Origin: an uncultured Lachnospiraceae bacterium
Lineage (GTDB): Bacteria > Bacillota > Clostridia > Lachnospirales > Lachnospiraceae
Assembly: GCA_934351765.1 (NCBI GenBank)
Contig: CAKRJM010000029.1
Coordinates: forward strand, 1 to 16,468
DNA length: 16,468 bases
Reading direction: 5' to 3'
Part shown: positions 1 to 7,189 of the stretch, piece by piece
How positions within the stretch are numbered: the stretch's first letter is position 1
How the letters are laid out: each line of letters opens with the position of its first letter
Notes under the pieces: generated by a model
The model's database searches: none
What the model was told of the DNA's origin: nothing
What the model saw: only the letters and a program-made list of their open reading frames with translations
Program-made: the position numbers and the translations under genes

Positions 1-226
1 TATCAATAGTTTCATATTCTGCTCTCTGAATCTGTGTATCAATAGCAGTGGTATTTACTCCAGTTCTTGATACTTCTGTTGCAAGCTGTTCACGGAAATT
101 GGAAATCACATCTTCATACGTTTTCATTTGTGCAAACTGATAACCAATTTCCTCTAACCGTTTTATAAAATTTGTCAGACCATCCTCTGTCGTATATAGA
201 ATCATATCTGGTTTTTCTTTGTTCAT
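1..226 (-). CDS. Unrecognised protein, N-terminal part only (runs off the window)
   Basis: The minus-strand frame opens with ATG at 226 and stays open to the window edge, about 75 codons. The protein begins MNKEKPDMILYTTEDGLT, and the stretch ILYTTEDG resembles the start of RhuM-family proteins. What follows (FIKRLEEIGYQFAQMKTYED, then NFREQLATEVSRTGVN) does not look like the usual RhuM HTH region, so this may be a fusion, a degraded gene or another family. The DNA is clearly more AT-rich than the genes from 500 onward, which suggests acquired DNA. A purine-rich AAGGGG lies upstream but is better spaced for an ATG at 234 that opens only a three-codon ORF (M-N-L-stop) whose TGA overlaps this gene's ATG. 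Function cannot be assigned. Confidence 0.5.
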   Translation of the reverse strand, partial: MNKEKPDMILYTTEDGLTNFIKRLEEIGYQFAQMKTYEDVISNFREQLATEVSRTGVNTTAIDTQIQRAEYETID

Positions 227-307
227 AAATTCATTTTTCCCCTTGAACTCAGATACAATATTTTCTACATATCTAATTTTTCAATACTAATGCCTACCGT
301 TCCTTGA

Positions 308-415
308 CACCTCTCTGCGGAAGTTCTGCTCTCGCGCTTCGCGCTCGACAGAACGACTGTGGCTCTAAGACTCAGACTTTGCTTCGCTCGTCTTCGTCAA
401 GAGCACACATGTCTC
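308..415 (-). repeat. 108-bp direct repeat, distal copy (duplicate of the rlmD 3' end)
   Basis: This copy matches 445-552 with only two mismatches and no gaps, at an offset of 137 bp. Read on the minus strand it starts at GAGACATGTGTGCTCTTGAC, the codons for the conserved C-terminal ETCVLL of RlmD, and would encode ETCVLLTKTSEAKSES plus a stop, but it has no RlmD body in front of it. An imperfect hairpin (GTTCTG/CAGAAC outer arms, CGCG/CGCG inner arms) lies in its distal half. Beyond it, at about 300, the sequence turns sharply AT-rich. It is best read as leftover attachment-site or replacement sequence from an integrative element; that reading is inference. Confidence 0.9.
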
Positions 416-444
416 TGCGGTTCGCTGTTTCCGCTCTGGCTTCG

Positions 445-552
445 CACCTCTCTGCGGAAGTTCTGCTCTCGCGCTTCGCGCTCGACAGAACGACTGTGGC
501 TCTAAGACTCAGACTTCGCTGCGCTCGTCTTCGTCAAGAGCACACATGTCTC
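445..552 (-). repeat. 108-bp direct repeat, proximal copy containing the rlmD stop codon
   Basis: Second copy of the 308-415 repeat, separated from it by a 29-bp spacer (416-444). It supplies the last codons and the TAG stop (502-504) of the intact rlmD gene, then continues about 57 bp past the stop. The homology begins exactly inside the conserved VETCVLL codons and does not extend upstream into rlmD, which is what recombination at a fixed core would produce rather than random slippage. The same GTTCTG...CAGAAC imperfect hairpin is present after the stop, but without a T-tract, so it is not a convincing terminator. Confidence 0.9.
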
Positions 553-1920
553 AACTCCATTGGTTCCAGGGAACATATCGACGCAGCAGACGCGTACAGC
601 TCGATAACCGGCCTGTACGAATACCTCCAGGTCGCGGGCGAGGGAGGTGGGCTTGCAGCTGATGTATACGATCTTGTCAACGCCGTAGCTGATGATTTTC
701 GGCAGTGCCTTGGGATGGATTCCGTCGCGGGGCGGATCGAGAACGATGAAGTCCGGCTTTTCTTCGATGTTGTCCAGTACCTTCAGGACATCACCGGCGA
801 GGAAGCGGCAGTTTTCCAGTCCGTTTCCGGCGGCGTTCAGTCTGGCTGCTTCCACGGCCTCTTCTACAATCTCCACACCAATAACCTCGCGGCAGACCGG
901 TGCCAGCACCTGAGCGATGGTTCCGGTTCCGCTGTAAAGATCATACACCAGGCGGCCATCCACATCTCCTACATATTCTCTTGCAGTCTGATAAAGCACT
1001 TCTGCACCGGCAGAATTCGTCTGGAAAAAGGAAAAGGGCGTGATCTTGAACCGCAGGCCCAGGATCTCTTCATAAAAATGATCCTGTCCGTACAGGACTG
1101 TGGTTTCATCACTCTGAACCACATCGGCCAGGCTGTCATTTCGCATGTGAAGAATTCCGGCGATGGTTCCTTTCAGGGAACGTGCTTCCAGTCTGGATGC
1201 GAACTCGGAAAGAAAGGCCGCTTCTCCCTCCTCCGGTGTCGCTCCGTCAAAGAAACATTCCTCCGTCTGTCCGCTTGTCACCAGTGCCACCAGGATCTCT
1301 CCTGTCTTCCATGCCTTTCTCACCAGCAGATGGCGCAGATAACCGGTATGACGCATTTTCCGGTAAAACGGGAGCTGTTTCTCCCGGCACAGTTCCAGCG
1401 TTTCCAGCAGGATTGCCCGGAAATCCTCATCGGCGATCCGGCAGTCATCTACTGTAATAATATCATGGAAGCTGCCTCGCTTATGAAGCCCCAGCTCCAG
1501 AGGCCCGTCCTTCACCAGGTCACCAAACGAATATTCCATCTTATTACGATAGCCGTACTGTCTGGGGCTGCCCTTAATCCCCTCAAAGACCTCATCGGGA
1601 CAGTTTTCTCCGAGAAGCTCCCGAACCATGGAGGCCTTTAATTCCAGCTGCTTTTCGTATGGCATGGACTGATAGCTGCATCCGCCACAGCTTCCGAAAT
1701 GGCGGCAGAACTCTGTTTCTGATTCCATGGGAGACCGCTCCAGAAGCTCCAGAAGCCGTCCTTCTGCCTTTCCTTTCCGTTTCTTTCCGATGATTCCGCG
1801 GATTTTCTGACCTGGAAGTACATTCTTTACCACGATCCGGTCCCCGTCCACCGTCAAAATTCCCTTATTTGGAAAATCCAGACGCTCTACAATTCCCTCA
1901 AATGTTTCTCCCTTTTTCAT
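502..1920 (-). CDS. rlmD: 23S rRNA (uracil-5-)-methyltransferase, RlmD/RumA family
   Basis: SAM-dependent methylation of a uracil C5 in 23S rRNA, a cytoplasmic RNA-modification enzyme; 472 residues, usual for the family. Residues 1-60 form a TRAM RNA-binding domain. The 4Fe-4S ligands are Cys72, Cys78 and Cys81 (CRHFGSCGGC) plus Cys160. The methyltransferase domain has FSFFQTN (about 296-302), the SAM loop DLYSGTG (327-333), LDPPRDG (394-400) and the nucleophile Cys422 in ISCKPTSLARD. The open frame extends to 1962, but the ATG at 1920 is preferred: the family begins at the TRAM domain, and AGAAAGGA lies 10 nt upstream, whereas the longer start has no site. The last 17 residues (VETCVLLTKTSAAKSES) come from the 445-552 repeat, so the C-terminus appears to have been replaced by mobile-element sequence. 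Methylated position (1939 or 747 type) cannot be told from sequence alone. Confidence 0.95.
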   Translation of the reverse strand: MKKGETFEGIVERLDFPNKGILTVDGDRIVVKNVLPGQKIRGIIGKKRKGKAEGRLLELLERSPMESETEFCRHFGSCGGCSYQSMPYEKQLELKASMVRELLGENCPDEVFEGIKGSPRQYGYRNKMEYSFGDLVKDGPLELGLHKRGSFHDIITVDDCRIADEDFRAILLETLELCREKQLPFYRKMRHTGYLRHLLVRKAWKTGEILVALVTSGQTEECFFDGATPEEGEAAFLSEFASRLEARSLKGTIAGILHMRNDSLADVVQSDETTVLYGQDHFYEEILGLRFKITPFSFFQTNSAGAEVLYQTAREYVGDVDGRLVYDLYSGTGTIAQVLAPVCREVIGVEIVEEAVEAARLNAAGNGLENCRFLAGDVLKVLDNIEEKPDFIVLDPPRDGIHPKALPKIISYGVDKIVYISCKPTSLARDLEVFVQAGYRAVRVCCVDMFPGTNGVETCVLLTKTSAAKSES

Positions 1921-2020
1921 GATAACCTGATCCTTTCTGCTCTCTGCGAATTGATGTCGCAATGGTCTGTATTTTTATGGCTGCCAAAAGCCCTGAACGG
2001 CTTGCGTGCTCCACCATGAT

Positions 2021-2048
2021 AAAAGGGAGCCGCCTTCCGGCAGTTCCC
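2021..2048 (-). terminator. Rho-independent terminator after the acidic membrane protein gene
   Basis: On the minus strand GGGAACTGCC and GGCGGCTCCC pair around a GGAA tetraloop (nine pairs including one G-T, with one mismatch), followed by TTTT. It sits 65 bp past the stop of the 2113-2469 gene and about 100 bp before the rlmD start, so it separates the two. No clear rlmD promoter was found between 1921 and 2020. Confidence 0.75.
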
Positions 2049-2112
2049 TTCTTCTTTCTTTTCGTTCGATTCTCTGTCCATGAAACAGATCCCGTTTTTC
2101 ATTTCCGGGAGT

Positions 2113-2469
2113 TTATGCTTCAGGATCCTCCTCAAAAGCATCTTCCTCTGCATGTGCCATGGTATCAGTGCTCTCTTCTTCCTTCTCAGCCGTTTCGGAC
2201 GCTTCCGCTTCTTCATCCTCGCTGTCCTCTTCGTCATCATCAAAGAAGTCATCATCAAAATCATCATCGAAGTCATCTTCAAAATCTTCGAGATAATCCG
2301 GCGTGAAGAACCGATATACCGCATAGGCGATCGCTGCCACAGCTGCCACAGCACCGACAATTGCCAGTACCCAGAGTACCTTACCCTTCTTTTCTTCCTT
2401 CTGTTCCTCTTTATGGATCAATTCACTCAGTTTGCTCATACTTAACATCTCCTCAAGCTTTTTATTCAT
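2113..2469 (-). CDS. Small single-pass membrane protein with a highly acidic tail, function unknown
   Basis: 118 residues. Residues 1-30 are charged and probably helical (MNKKLEEMLSMSKL, then KEEQKEEKKGK). One hydrophobic segment spans about 31-54 (VLWVLAIVGAVAAVAAIAYA) and ends in YRFF. The remainder (56-118) is almost entirely Asp/Glu with repeated FDD/DDF units and a final EEDPEA. There is no signal-peptidase site; an N-in membrane anchor is plausible but is inference. The start at 2469 has AAAGGA 9-10 nt upstream, and an extended -10 promoter lies 45 bp upstream. Its own promoter and terminator make it a monocistronic unit between pcrA and rlmD. I do not recognise a named family; the acidic tail could bind cations or basic partners, but nothing in the sequence proves it. 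Confidence 0.82.
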   Translation of the reverse strand: MNKKLEEMLSMSKLSELIHKEEQKEEKKGKVLWVLAIVGAVAAVAAIAYAVYRFFTPDYLEDFEDDFDDDFDDDFFDDDEEDSEDEEAEASETAEKEEESTDTMAHAEEDAFEEDPEA

Positions 2470-2512
2470 GGCTGTCTGTCCTTTCTTTCCCGCTTCAAAA
2501 CTTATTTTGTAT

Positions 2513-2521
2513 ATTATAACA
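2513..2521 (-). promoter_or_regulatory. Extended -10 promoter for the acidic membrane protein gene
   Basis: Minus-strand TGTTATAAT (TG-N-TATAAT) ends at 2513, with a poor -35 (TAGTAA at 2541-2536). The exact TATAAT plus the TG extension is enough for sigma-A recognition. Transcription would start near 2506, about 37 nt before the ATG at 2469. Confidence 0.7.
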
Positions 2522-2649
2522 CTCTTTTCCGGATTTTACTATGGAAATCTCACGGATTTCACAGAAATGTAATAAACTGGCGGACAGATTCACGTTCCCG
2601 TTCCAGCCCTTCCGGCGCTTCATTTCCGGTTCTTCAAGCATACTCTGGA

Positions 2650-4944
2650 TCAGATCTTTTTCAGCTTTGCAAAGGTGGCATACAACCGTTTTATTCCGGC
2701 ACGGTCAAAGTTCACTGTGACCGCATAATCACGCTTCTCTTCTGTGATACTGATCACTGTTCCGTCACCGAACTTCACATGTCTTACCCTGTCACCTTCC
2801 TGATAGGAAAGATGCTCCGCCTTTGTGACAGAAAACTGTTTTCCCATATAAACTGCCTTTGTATCATCGGAAGTACCGGCAGCATACTTTGCGCCAGGAG
2901 CCGTCCATGGACGAAAGGACTTTTTCTCAGCAGAGCTGTTTCGGCTTCCGTATCCCTTGTCCTCCTGCAGGAAGGAACTGCCGGACGAACGGAACACAGA
3001 CGGCACGTCATCGCGCACAAGCTCCATAGGCGGGATTTCCTCAATAAAGCGGGACGGTTTGGAGAACCTTGTCTCTCCCTTGACCATCCGCTGTCTGGCA
3101 CAGGTAAGGATCAGCTCCTTTTCTGCCCTGGTAATACCCACATAGCAGAGCCGCCGTTCCTCCTCCAGCTCTTCCGGATCATCCCCCATGATGGACATCA
3201 TGCCCGGAAACAGTCCGTCCTCCATGCCGGCCAGATACACGTTAGGGAATTCCAGTCCCTTGGCGCTGTGAAGGGTCATAAGCACCACCCGGTTCTCGGA
3301 ATCGTCCATGTTATCCACATCAGCAACCAGAGCCACTTCCTCCAGGAAGCCGGAAAGCGTTGCTTCCTCCTCACCGTCCTCCAGTTTTTCCTCATAGCTC
3401 ACAGCCTTACTTTTCAATTCCTCGATATTCTCCAGCCGGGATTCCGCCTCCACAGGGTCGTCTCCCTCCAGATCCGTCCGGTAACCGGTATCATTCAAAA
3501 TGTCTTCGATCAGGTCACTGATGGAATAATAGGAAAGCTTGCTGCGGAGCACCAGGATCTCATTGACAAACCCCTGGATTTTTCCGGCCGCCCGTCCAAG
3601 GCCCGGAACACGCTCGGCAAGCTGACATGCCTCAAAAAAGCTTAAACCGGCTGCCTCGGCATAGTTCATGACTTTTCCCACCGATGTTGCCCCGATCCCA
3701 CGCTTCGGCACATTGATGATCCGCTGTACCGCCAGATCATCCTTTCCATTGGACACGGTCTTCAAATAACTCAGAATATCCTTGATTTCTTTTCGCTGGT
3801 AGAAATTCACTCCGCCCACCAGGCGGTAGGGAACACTGCGGTTCACACATTTTTCCTCCAGAAGTCTGGACTGGGCATTTGTCCGGTAAAGAACCGCAAA
3901 ATCCGAATACTCCGCGCCATCCATCACCCGGTTCTGAATGTCCGCCACAATGGCATCGGCCTCCTCATAGGCCGTATCATACTGGCGAAACCGAACCGGC
4001 TTTCCGGCCTCATTCTCCGTCCAGAGGGTCTTCTCTTTCCGCCCTGCATTGTGACGGATCACCTCATTGGCCGCCCTTAAGATATTTCCGGTGGAACGAT
4101 AATTCTGCTCCAGGCGGATCACTGCCGCACCGGGAAACGACTCCTCAAATTCCAGAATATTCTCAATGTTGGCTCCCCGGAATTTATAGATCGACTGATC
4201 ATCATCGCCAACCACACAGAGATTCCGGTATTTCGCCGACAGAAGCTCCACCAGCCGGAACTGCGCCGTATTGGTATCCTGATACTCATCGACCATGATA
4301 TAACGGAACCGTTCCTGATAATAGTCCAGCACTGCCGGATCACAGCGGAACAGCTCCACCGTTTTCATGATCAGGTCGTCAAAATCCAGGGCATTGTTCT
4401 TCCGAAGCTGTGCCTGATATTCCAGATATGCCTCCGCGATCCTGGTCTGCCGGAAATCCCCTGCTGACCGGGAGGAAAACTCCTCTGCCGTGATCAGCTC
4501 GTTTTTACAGTCCGAGATCTCCGACAAAATCGCCCGTTCCCTGTACTTCTTCGGATCCAGATCCAGCTTCTTGATAACCTGTCTCATTAACGTTTTCTGA
4601 TCGTCCGCATCATAGATCGTAAAGTCGGAATCATAGCCCAGCCGGTCGATATAACGGTGCAGGATCCGCACACAGCTGGAATGAAAGGTAGACACCCAGA
4701 CGGCATCCGCTCCATACTCCACCAGCTGATTCACACGCTCCCGCATTTCTCCCGCCGCCTTATTGGTAAAGGTCAGCGCCATAATATTCCACGGATTCAC
4801 GCCGCATTCACTGATCAGATAGGCGATCCGGTGGGTCAGCGCCCTGGTCTTTCCGGAACCGGCTCCCGCCAGGACAAGCAGCGGTCCCTCCGTCGTTTCC
4901 ACAGCCTTCCGCTGCATGGGATTTAAGGTATCATATATACTCAT
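2650..4944 (-). CDS. pcrA: ATP-dependent DNA helicase, UvrD/PcrA family
   Basis: Superfamily 1A 3'-5' DNA helicase acting in repair and replication-fork maintenance; 764 residues, normal for PcrA. Motifs in order: Q motif LNPMQRKAV (7-15); Walker A LAGAGSGKT (25-33); Ia LTFTNKAA; Walker B DEYQDTN (219-225); III GDDDQSIYKFRG (246-257); IV QNYRST; V TLHSAKGLEFPNVYL; VI YVGITRAEKEL. The C-terminal tail GDRVRHVKFGDGTV through KLKKI is the Tudor-like domain that binds RNA polymerase in PcrA homologues. The start at 4944 is the only ATG giving the family N-terminus; its ribosome-binding site is weak (GGAAA). A consensus-like promoter lies at 5067-5096. No convincing terminator was seen in 2540-2649. 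Confidence 0.97.
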   Translation of the reverse strand: MSIYDTLNPMQRKAVETTEGPLLVLAGAGSGKTRALTHRIAYLISECGVNPWNIMALTFTNKAAGEMRERVNQLVEYGADAVWVSTFHSSCVRILHRYIDRLGYDSDFTIYDADDQKTLMRQVIKKLDLDPKKYRERAILSEISDCKNELITAEEFSSRSAGDFRQTRIAEAYLEYQAQLRKNNALDFDDLIMKTVELFRCDPAVLDYYQERFRYIMVDEYQDTNTAQFRLVELLSAKYRNLCVVGDDDQSIYKFRGANIENILEFEESFPGAAVIRLEQNYRSTGNILRAANEVIRHNAGRKEKTLWTENEAGKPVRFRQYDTAYEEADAIVADIQNRVMDGAEYSDFAVLYRTNAQSRLLEEKCVNRSVPYRLVGGVNFYQRKEIKDILSYLKTVSNGKDDLAVQRIINVPKRGIGATSVGKVMNYAEAAGLSFFEACQLAERVPGLGRAAGKIQGFVNEILVLRSKLSYYSISDLIEDILNDTGYRTDLEGDDPVEAESRLENIEELKSKAVSYEEKLEDGEEEATLSGFLEEVALVADVDNMDDSENRVVLMTLHSAKGLEFPNVYLAGMEDGLFPGMMSIMGDDPEELEEERRLCYVGITRAEKELILTCARQRMVKGETRFSKPSRFIEEIPPMELVRDDVPSVFRSSGSSFLQEDKGYGSRNSSAEKKSFRPWTAPGAKYAAGTSDDTKAVYMGKQFSVTKAEHLSYQEGDRVRHVKFGDGTVISITEEKRDYAVTVNFDRAGIKRLYATFAKLKKI

Positions 4945-5066
4945 CGTCGTTTTCCATTTCTAATTCTAAGTCTGTCTGCCACAGGCAGATTTCTGTTTTC
5001 AGTTTCCGTATCCGGTACAAGTTTCCATTCCCGGCTTATCGCCAACGAAACCGCACCATGTTTTTT

Positions 5067-5096
5067 ATTATAGCCGATATAACTCCGTCTTGGCAA
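5067..5096 (-). promoter_or_regulatory. Promoter of pcrA
   Basis: Minus-strand TTGCCA (5096-5091), 18-nt spacer, TATAAT (5072-5067). Transcription would begin near 5060, leaving a leader of about 115 nt before the pcrA ATG. It is divergent from the promoter at 5170-5198. Confidence 0.75.
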
Positions 5097-5148
5097 GAAG
5101 CAGAACATACTTTCTGGTTATTTTGGTACAACAGGCATAAAAACGGCA

Positions 5149-5167
5149 GGGAAATTGCATATTTCCC
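5149..5167. promoter_or_regulatory. Perfect inverted repeat abutting the DUF1836 promoter (possible operator)
   Basis: GGGAAAT-TGCAT-ATTTCCC, two perfect 7-bp arms with a 5-bp centre, ends two bases before the -35 box at 5170. It is well placed for a dimeric regulator acting on the rightward promoter. The adjacent gene encodes a MerR-like DUF1836 protein, so autoregulation is possible but unproven. Confidence 0.5.
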
Positions 5168-5169
5168 GG

Positions 5170-5198
5170 TTGCCATCTGGTATTAAATACTATATAAT
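5170..5198 (+). promoter_or_regulatory. Promoter of the DUF1836 gene
   Basis: TTGCCA (5170-5175), 17-nt spacer, exact TATAAT (5193-5198). The predicted start near 5205 leaves a very short leader containing AGAGG (5206-5210) and the ATG at 5218. Confidence 0.8.
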
Positions 5199-5217
5199 GT
5201 TGCTTAGAGGTGAAAAC

Positions 5218-5835
5218 ATGAAAAGCAATGACGAGCTTGTTTCAGATCTTCTGGAACGTTTAAAGAAATTAAATTATATCCATACCAGCGAAATCCCGGC
5301 CATCGACCTTTACATGGATCAGGTGACAACTTTCATGGAGCAGCATCTTTCCAACGGAAAGCGTCACGACGAGGACAAGATCCTTACAAAAACCATGATC
5401 AACAACTATGTAAAAAATGATCTGCTGCCGCCGCCGGTAAAGAAAAAATATTCCAGGGATCATCTGATCCTTCTGGCCTTTATCTATTACTTTAAGGGCT
5501 TTCTGTCCATCGGCGATATCCAGGTGCTTCTGGAGCCTCTGGCAGAAAAATATTTCACCGAGGATCATAAAAAATTAGATAAGATTTACAGCGAGACCGT
5601 GAAGATCGAAAAGCTGCAGCTTATGGATTTGTTAAAAGAAGTGGAATCCCGTTCGGAGCTTTCCAGACGTGCCTTTAAAACCTACCCGGAAGAAGACCGG
5701 GAATATTTACAGCTGTTTTCCCTCGTCTGCATGCTGAGTTTTGATGTCTACCTGAAAAAACAGATGATCGAGCAGATCATTGATCAGATGCGCGCCGACA
5801 AAGAAGAAAAGGGAAAAGACAAGCCTCAGAAATAA
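5218..5835 (+). CDS. DUF1836 domain protein, MerR-like putative transcriptional regulator
   Basis: 205 residues. It matches what I know of the DUF1836 family of Bacillota: a helical N-terminus (AIDLYMDQVTTFMEQHL), then DKILTKTMINNYVKNDLLPP, KKKYSRDHLILLAFIYYFK and GFLSIGDIQVLL. The order NNY-LLPPP-KKKYS-LSIGDI parallels the HTH-plus-wing of MerR regulators (YY...GLLPP...R/Y...FSL.EI), so DNA binding is likely. The C-terminus ends in charged KEEKGKDKPQK. An in-frame ATG exists at 5155, but 5218 is chosen because AGAGG lies 7 nt upstream and the promoter -10 falls between the two. It is monocistronic, divergent from pcrA, and followed by a bidirectional terminator. Ligand and targets are unknown. 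Confidence 0.85.
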   Translation: MKSNDELVSDLLERLKKLNYIHTSEIPAIDLYMDQVTTFMEQHLSNGKRHDEDKILTKTMINNYVKNDLLPPPVKKKYSRDHLILLAFIYYFKGFLSIGDIQVLLEPLAEKYFTEDHKKLDKIYSETVKIEKLQLMDLLKEVESRSELSRRAFKTYPEEDREYLQLFSLVCMLSFDVYLKKQMIEQIIDQMRADKEEKGKDKPQK

Positions 5836-5904
5836 ATCGTTTATTTTCAAACCGGACTCTAATACGGAGCGTTTTGATTCACAGGACACTCTTTCCTGTC
5901 AAAC

Positions 5905-5946
5905 AAAAACTGCCTCACGAACGTTTTCGTTATGAGGCAGTTTTTT
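5905..5946. terminator. Bidirectional terminator between the DUF1836 gene and yerC
   Basis: AAAAACTGCCTCA pairs with TGAGGCAGTTTTT. An inner AACG/CGTT stem is capped by TTTT and separated by a small internal loop. A-tract on one side and T-tract on the other let it stop transcription both from the plus-strand DUF1836 gene and from the minus-strand yerC operon. A smaller hairpin (ACAGGA/TCCTGT, 5881-5899) precedes it. Confidence 0.92.
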
Positions 5947-6006
5947 ATCTGTATGCTTCCAAACCATGACCCGCTCCGGATCATTTTTGTATGTTTCCCG
6001 CTTCTG

Positions 6007-6336
6007 TTATTTTTCTTCCAGTTCTTCCTTTTCGGTTTCGTCCTCATCCTGGCTTCCCAGGCGGGCAAATACCATATCATATCCATCATTCCCATAATTT
6101 AAAGAACGGTTCACACGGCTGATGGTTGCTGTGGAGGCTCCGGTCTTTTCCGCGATCTCCAGATAGGTCTTCTTCTGGCGGAGCATTCTTGCCACCTCAT
6201 AGCGCTGAGAAAGGGAAAGCAGCTCGTTCACCGTACAAACATCTTCAAAAAAGCTGTAACATTCATTGATATCCTTTAGGGTAAGGACCGCCTGGAACAG
6301 ATGATCCACGGCCTCCGTCTTCAATTTCTTATTCAT
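6007..6336 (-). CDS. yerC: YerC/YecD-type TrpR-like DNA-binding protein
   Basis: 109 residues. The Trp-repressor-like fold is recognisable: DHLFQAVLTLKDINECYSFF, a helix ending VNELLSLSQRYEVARML, then the HTH TYLEIAEKTGASTATISRVN (about 57-76) and the family signature RSLNYGNDGY. The last 15 residues are acidic (EDETEKEELEEK) and lie outside the domain. GGAGGG precedes the ATG at 6336 by about 10 nt. It is the last gene of the minus-strand train and ends just before the 5905-5946 terminator. In Bacillus subtilis yerC also lies close to pcrA, so this neighbourhood is partly conserved. The regulated genes are not known from the sequence. Confidence 0.9.
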   Translation of the reverse strand: MNKKLKTEAVDHLFQAVLTLKDINECYSFFEDVCTVNELLSLSQRYEVARMLRQKKTYLEIAEKTGASTATISRVNRSLNYGNDGYDMVFARLGSQDEDETEKEELEEK

Positions 6337-6373
6337 GGTCAGTATCCCTCCAAAATGTTTTGGCTACTTTTCC

Positions 6374-6402
6374 ATTTTATCATTTCACAGCTTTAAAGTC
6401 CA
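6374..6402 (-). promoter_or_regulatory. Possible internal promoter for yerC
   Basis: Minus-strand TGGACT (6402-6397), 17-nt spacer, TAAAAT (6379-6374), overlapping the last codons of the PHP gene. The -35 is weak, but the spacing and AT-rich flank are right. It would let yerC be expressed apart from the operon. Confidence 0.35.
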
Positions 6403-7115
6403 GACCTATTCAGATATTTTTTCAACTTTTCTTTATCGGTATTGACCACCAGCTCCTCCGGGAACCGGACAGTCTCCATGATGGCCAGCGCCTCATCGAA
6501 TTTTCCGACCGAAGTCGGGAAATGGGAATCGGTGTTAACCACCACCTCCTGCCCGTACTGTTCACATAAACGCAGGATCTTCGGAATATTTTCTTCGGCA
6601 TTGATCCGCCCGCCTCCCGGAACAAGGGAGCTGTTGTTGATCTCAATCAGTACGCCTGCCTCCCTGGCTCCCCGGATGACCGCTTCAAAATCCATGGGAT
6701 AATGACCATCATCGATATGCCCCATGATATTGACATAGGGATTCACCATGGCCCTTAGCAGCGCCCTGGTATTCTCCGCCTTTGTGCCGGGTGTTAAGCA
6801 TACGGTATGAAGACTGGCAATGCACAGCTTCATCTTCTTTAACAGCGCAAGATCCAGATCCACGGTTCCGCGGTAATCAATGATGTTCAGCTCCACTCCC
6901 ATGAGGATCTCGACACCGTAAAGAACCGGATCGATGACCTTGAAATTACAGAAATACATGGAATCGGGACCACCAGGCATTTTCGGACCATGATCGGTAA
7001 TGGCAAGAAGCTCAAGCCCTGCCTCCGATGCTGCCTTCGCCATTTCCAGAACAGTGCCATAGGCATGTCCGCTGGCGACTGTATGGCTGTGAGTATCTAA
7101 AATCAGTTTTTTCAT
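6393..7115 (-). CDS. PHP-domain phosphatase, YcdX type
   Basis: 240 residues forming a PHP (polymerase and histidinol phosphatase) alpha/beta barrel with a trinuclear metal site. All YcdX metal ligands can be placed: His9 and His11 (DTHSHT), His17, His42 (TDHGP), Glu75 (GVELN), His103 (SLH), His133 (GHID), Asp196 and His198 (NTDSHF). The spacing matches E. coli YcdX except for a small insertion before the last pair. The enzyme is expected to be a cytoplasmic phosphatase or phosphoesterase; the natural substrate of this family is not settled. GAGGAG lies 7 nt before the ATG at 7115. It sits 74 bp downstream of the HAD phosphatase gene and 56 bp before yerC, consistent with co-transcription. 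Confidence 0.92.
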   Translation of the reverse strand: MKKLILDTHSHTVASGHAYGTVLEMAKAASEAGLELLAITDHGPKMPGGPDSMYFCNFKVIDPVLYGVEILMGVELNIIDYRGTVDLDLALLKKMKLCIASLHTVCLTPGTKAENTRALLRAMVNPYVNIMGHIDDGHYPMDFEAVIRGAREAGVLIEINNSSLVPGGGRINAEENIPKILRLCEQYGQEVVVNTDSHFPTSVGKFDEALAIMETVRFPEELVVNTDKEKLKKYLNRSGL

Positions 7116-7189
7116 GTCATATCTCCTCGTTCCGTTTTAACACGCTTTCGCAATTATGCCTTCCTGTAAATTTCCTTTATCTCCGGTAC

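Noticed and set aside
308..552. CRISPR array
   Set aside because: Only two units of 108 bp with one 29-bp spacer; units are too long and contain the rlmD coding end. No cas genes.
304..1641. Long plus-strand open frame (445 codons) opposite rlmD
   Set aside because: It is antisense to a clearly identified RlmD, has no ribosome-binding site or recognisable domain, and starts inside the 308-415 repeat.
1917..2360. 147-codon minus-strand frame rich in Met/Lys/Arg
   Set aside because: A frame-shifted reading of the acidic GA-rich codons of the 118-residue membrane protein gene.
2779..3645. 288-codon plus-strand open frame opposite pcrA
   Set aside because: Antisense shadow of the helicase motifs; no family features and no start signals.
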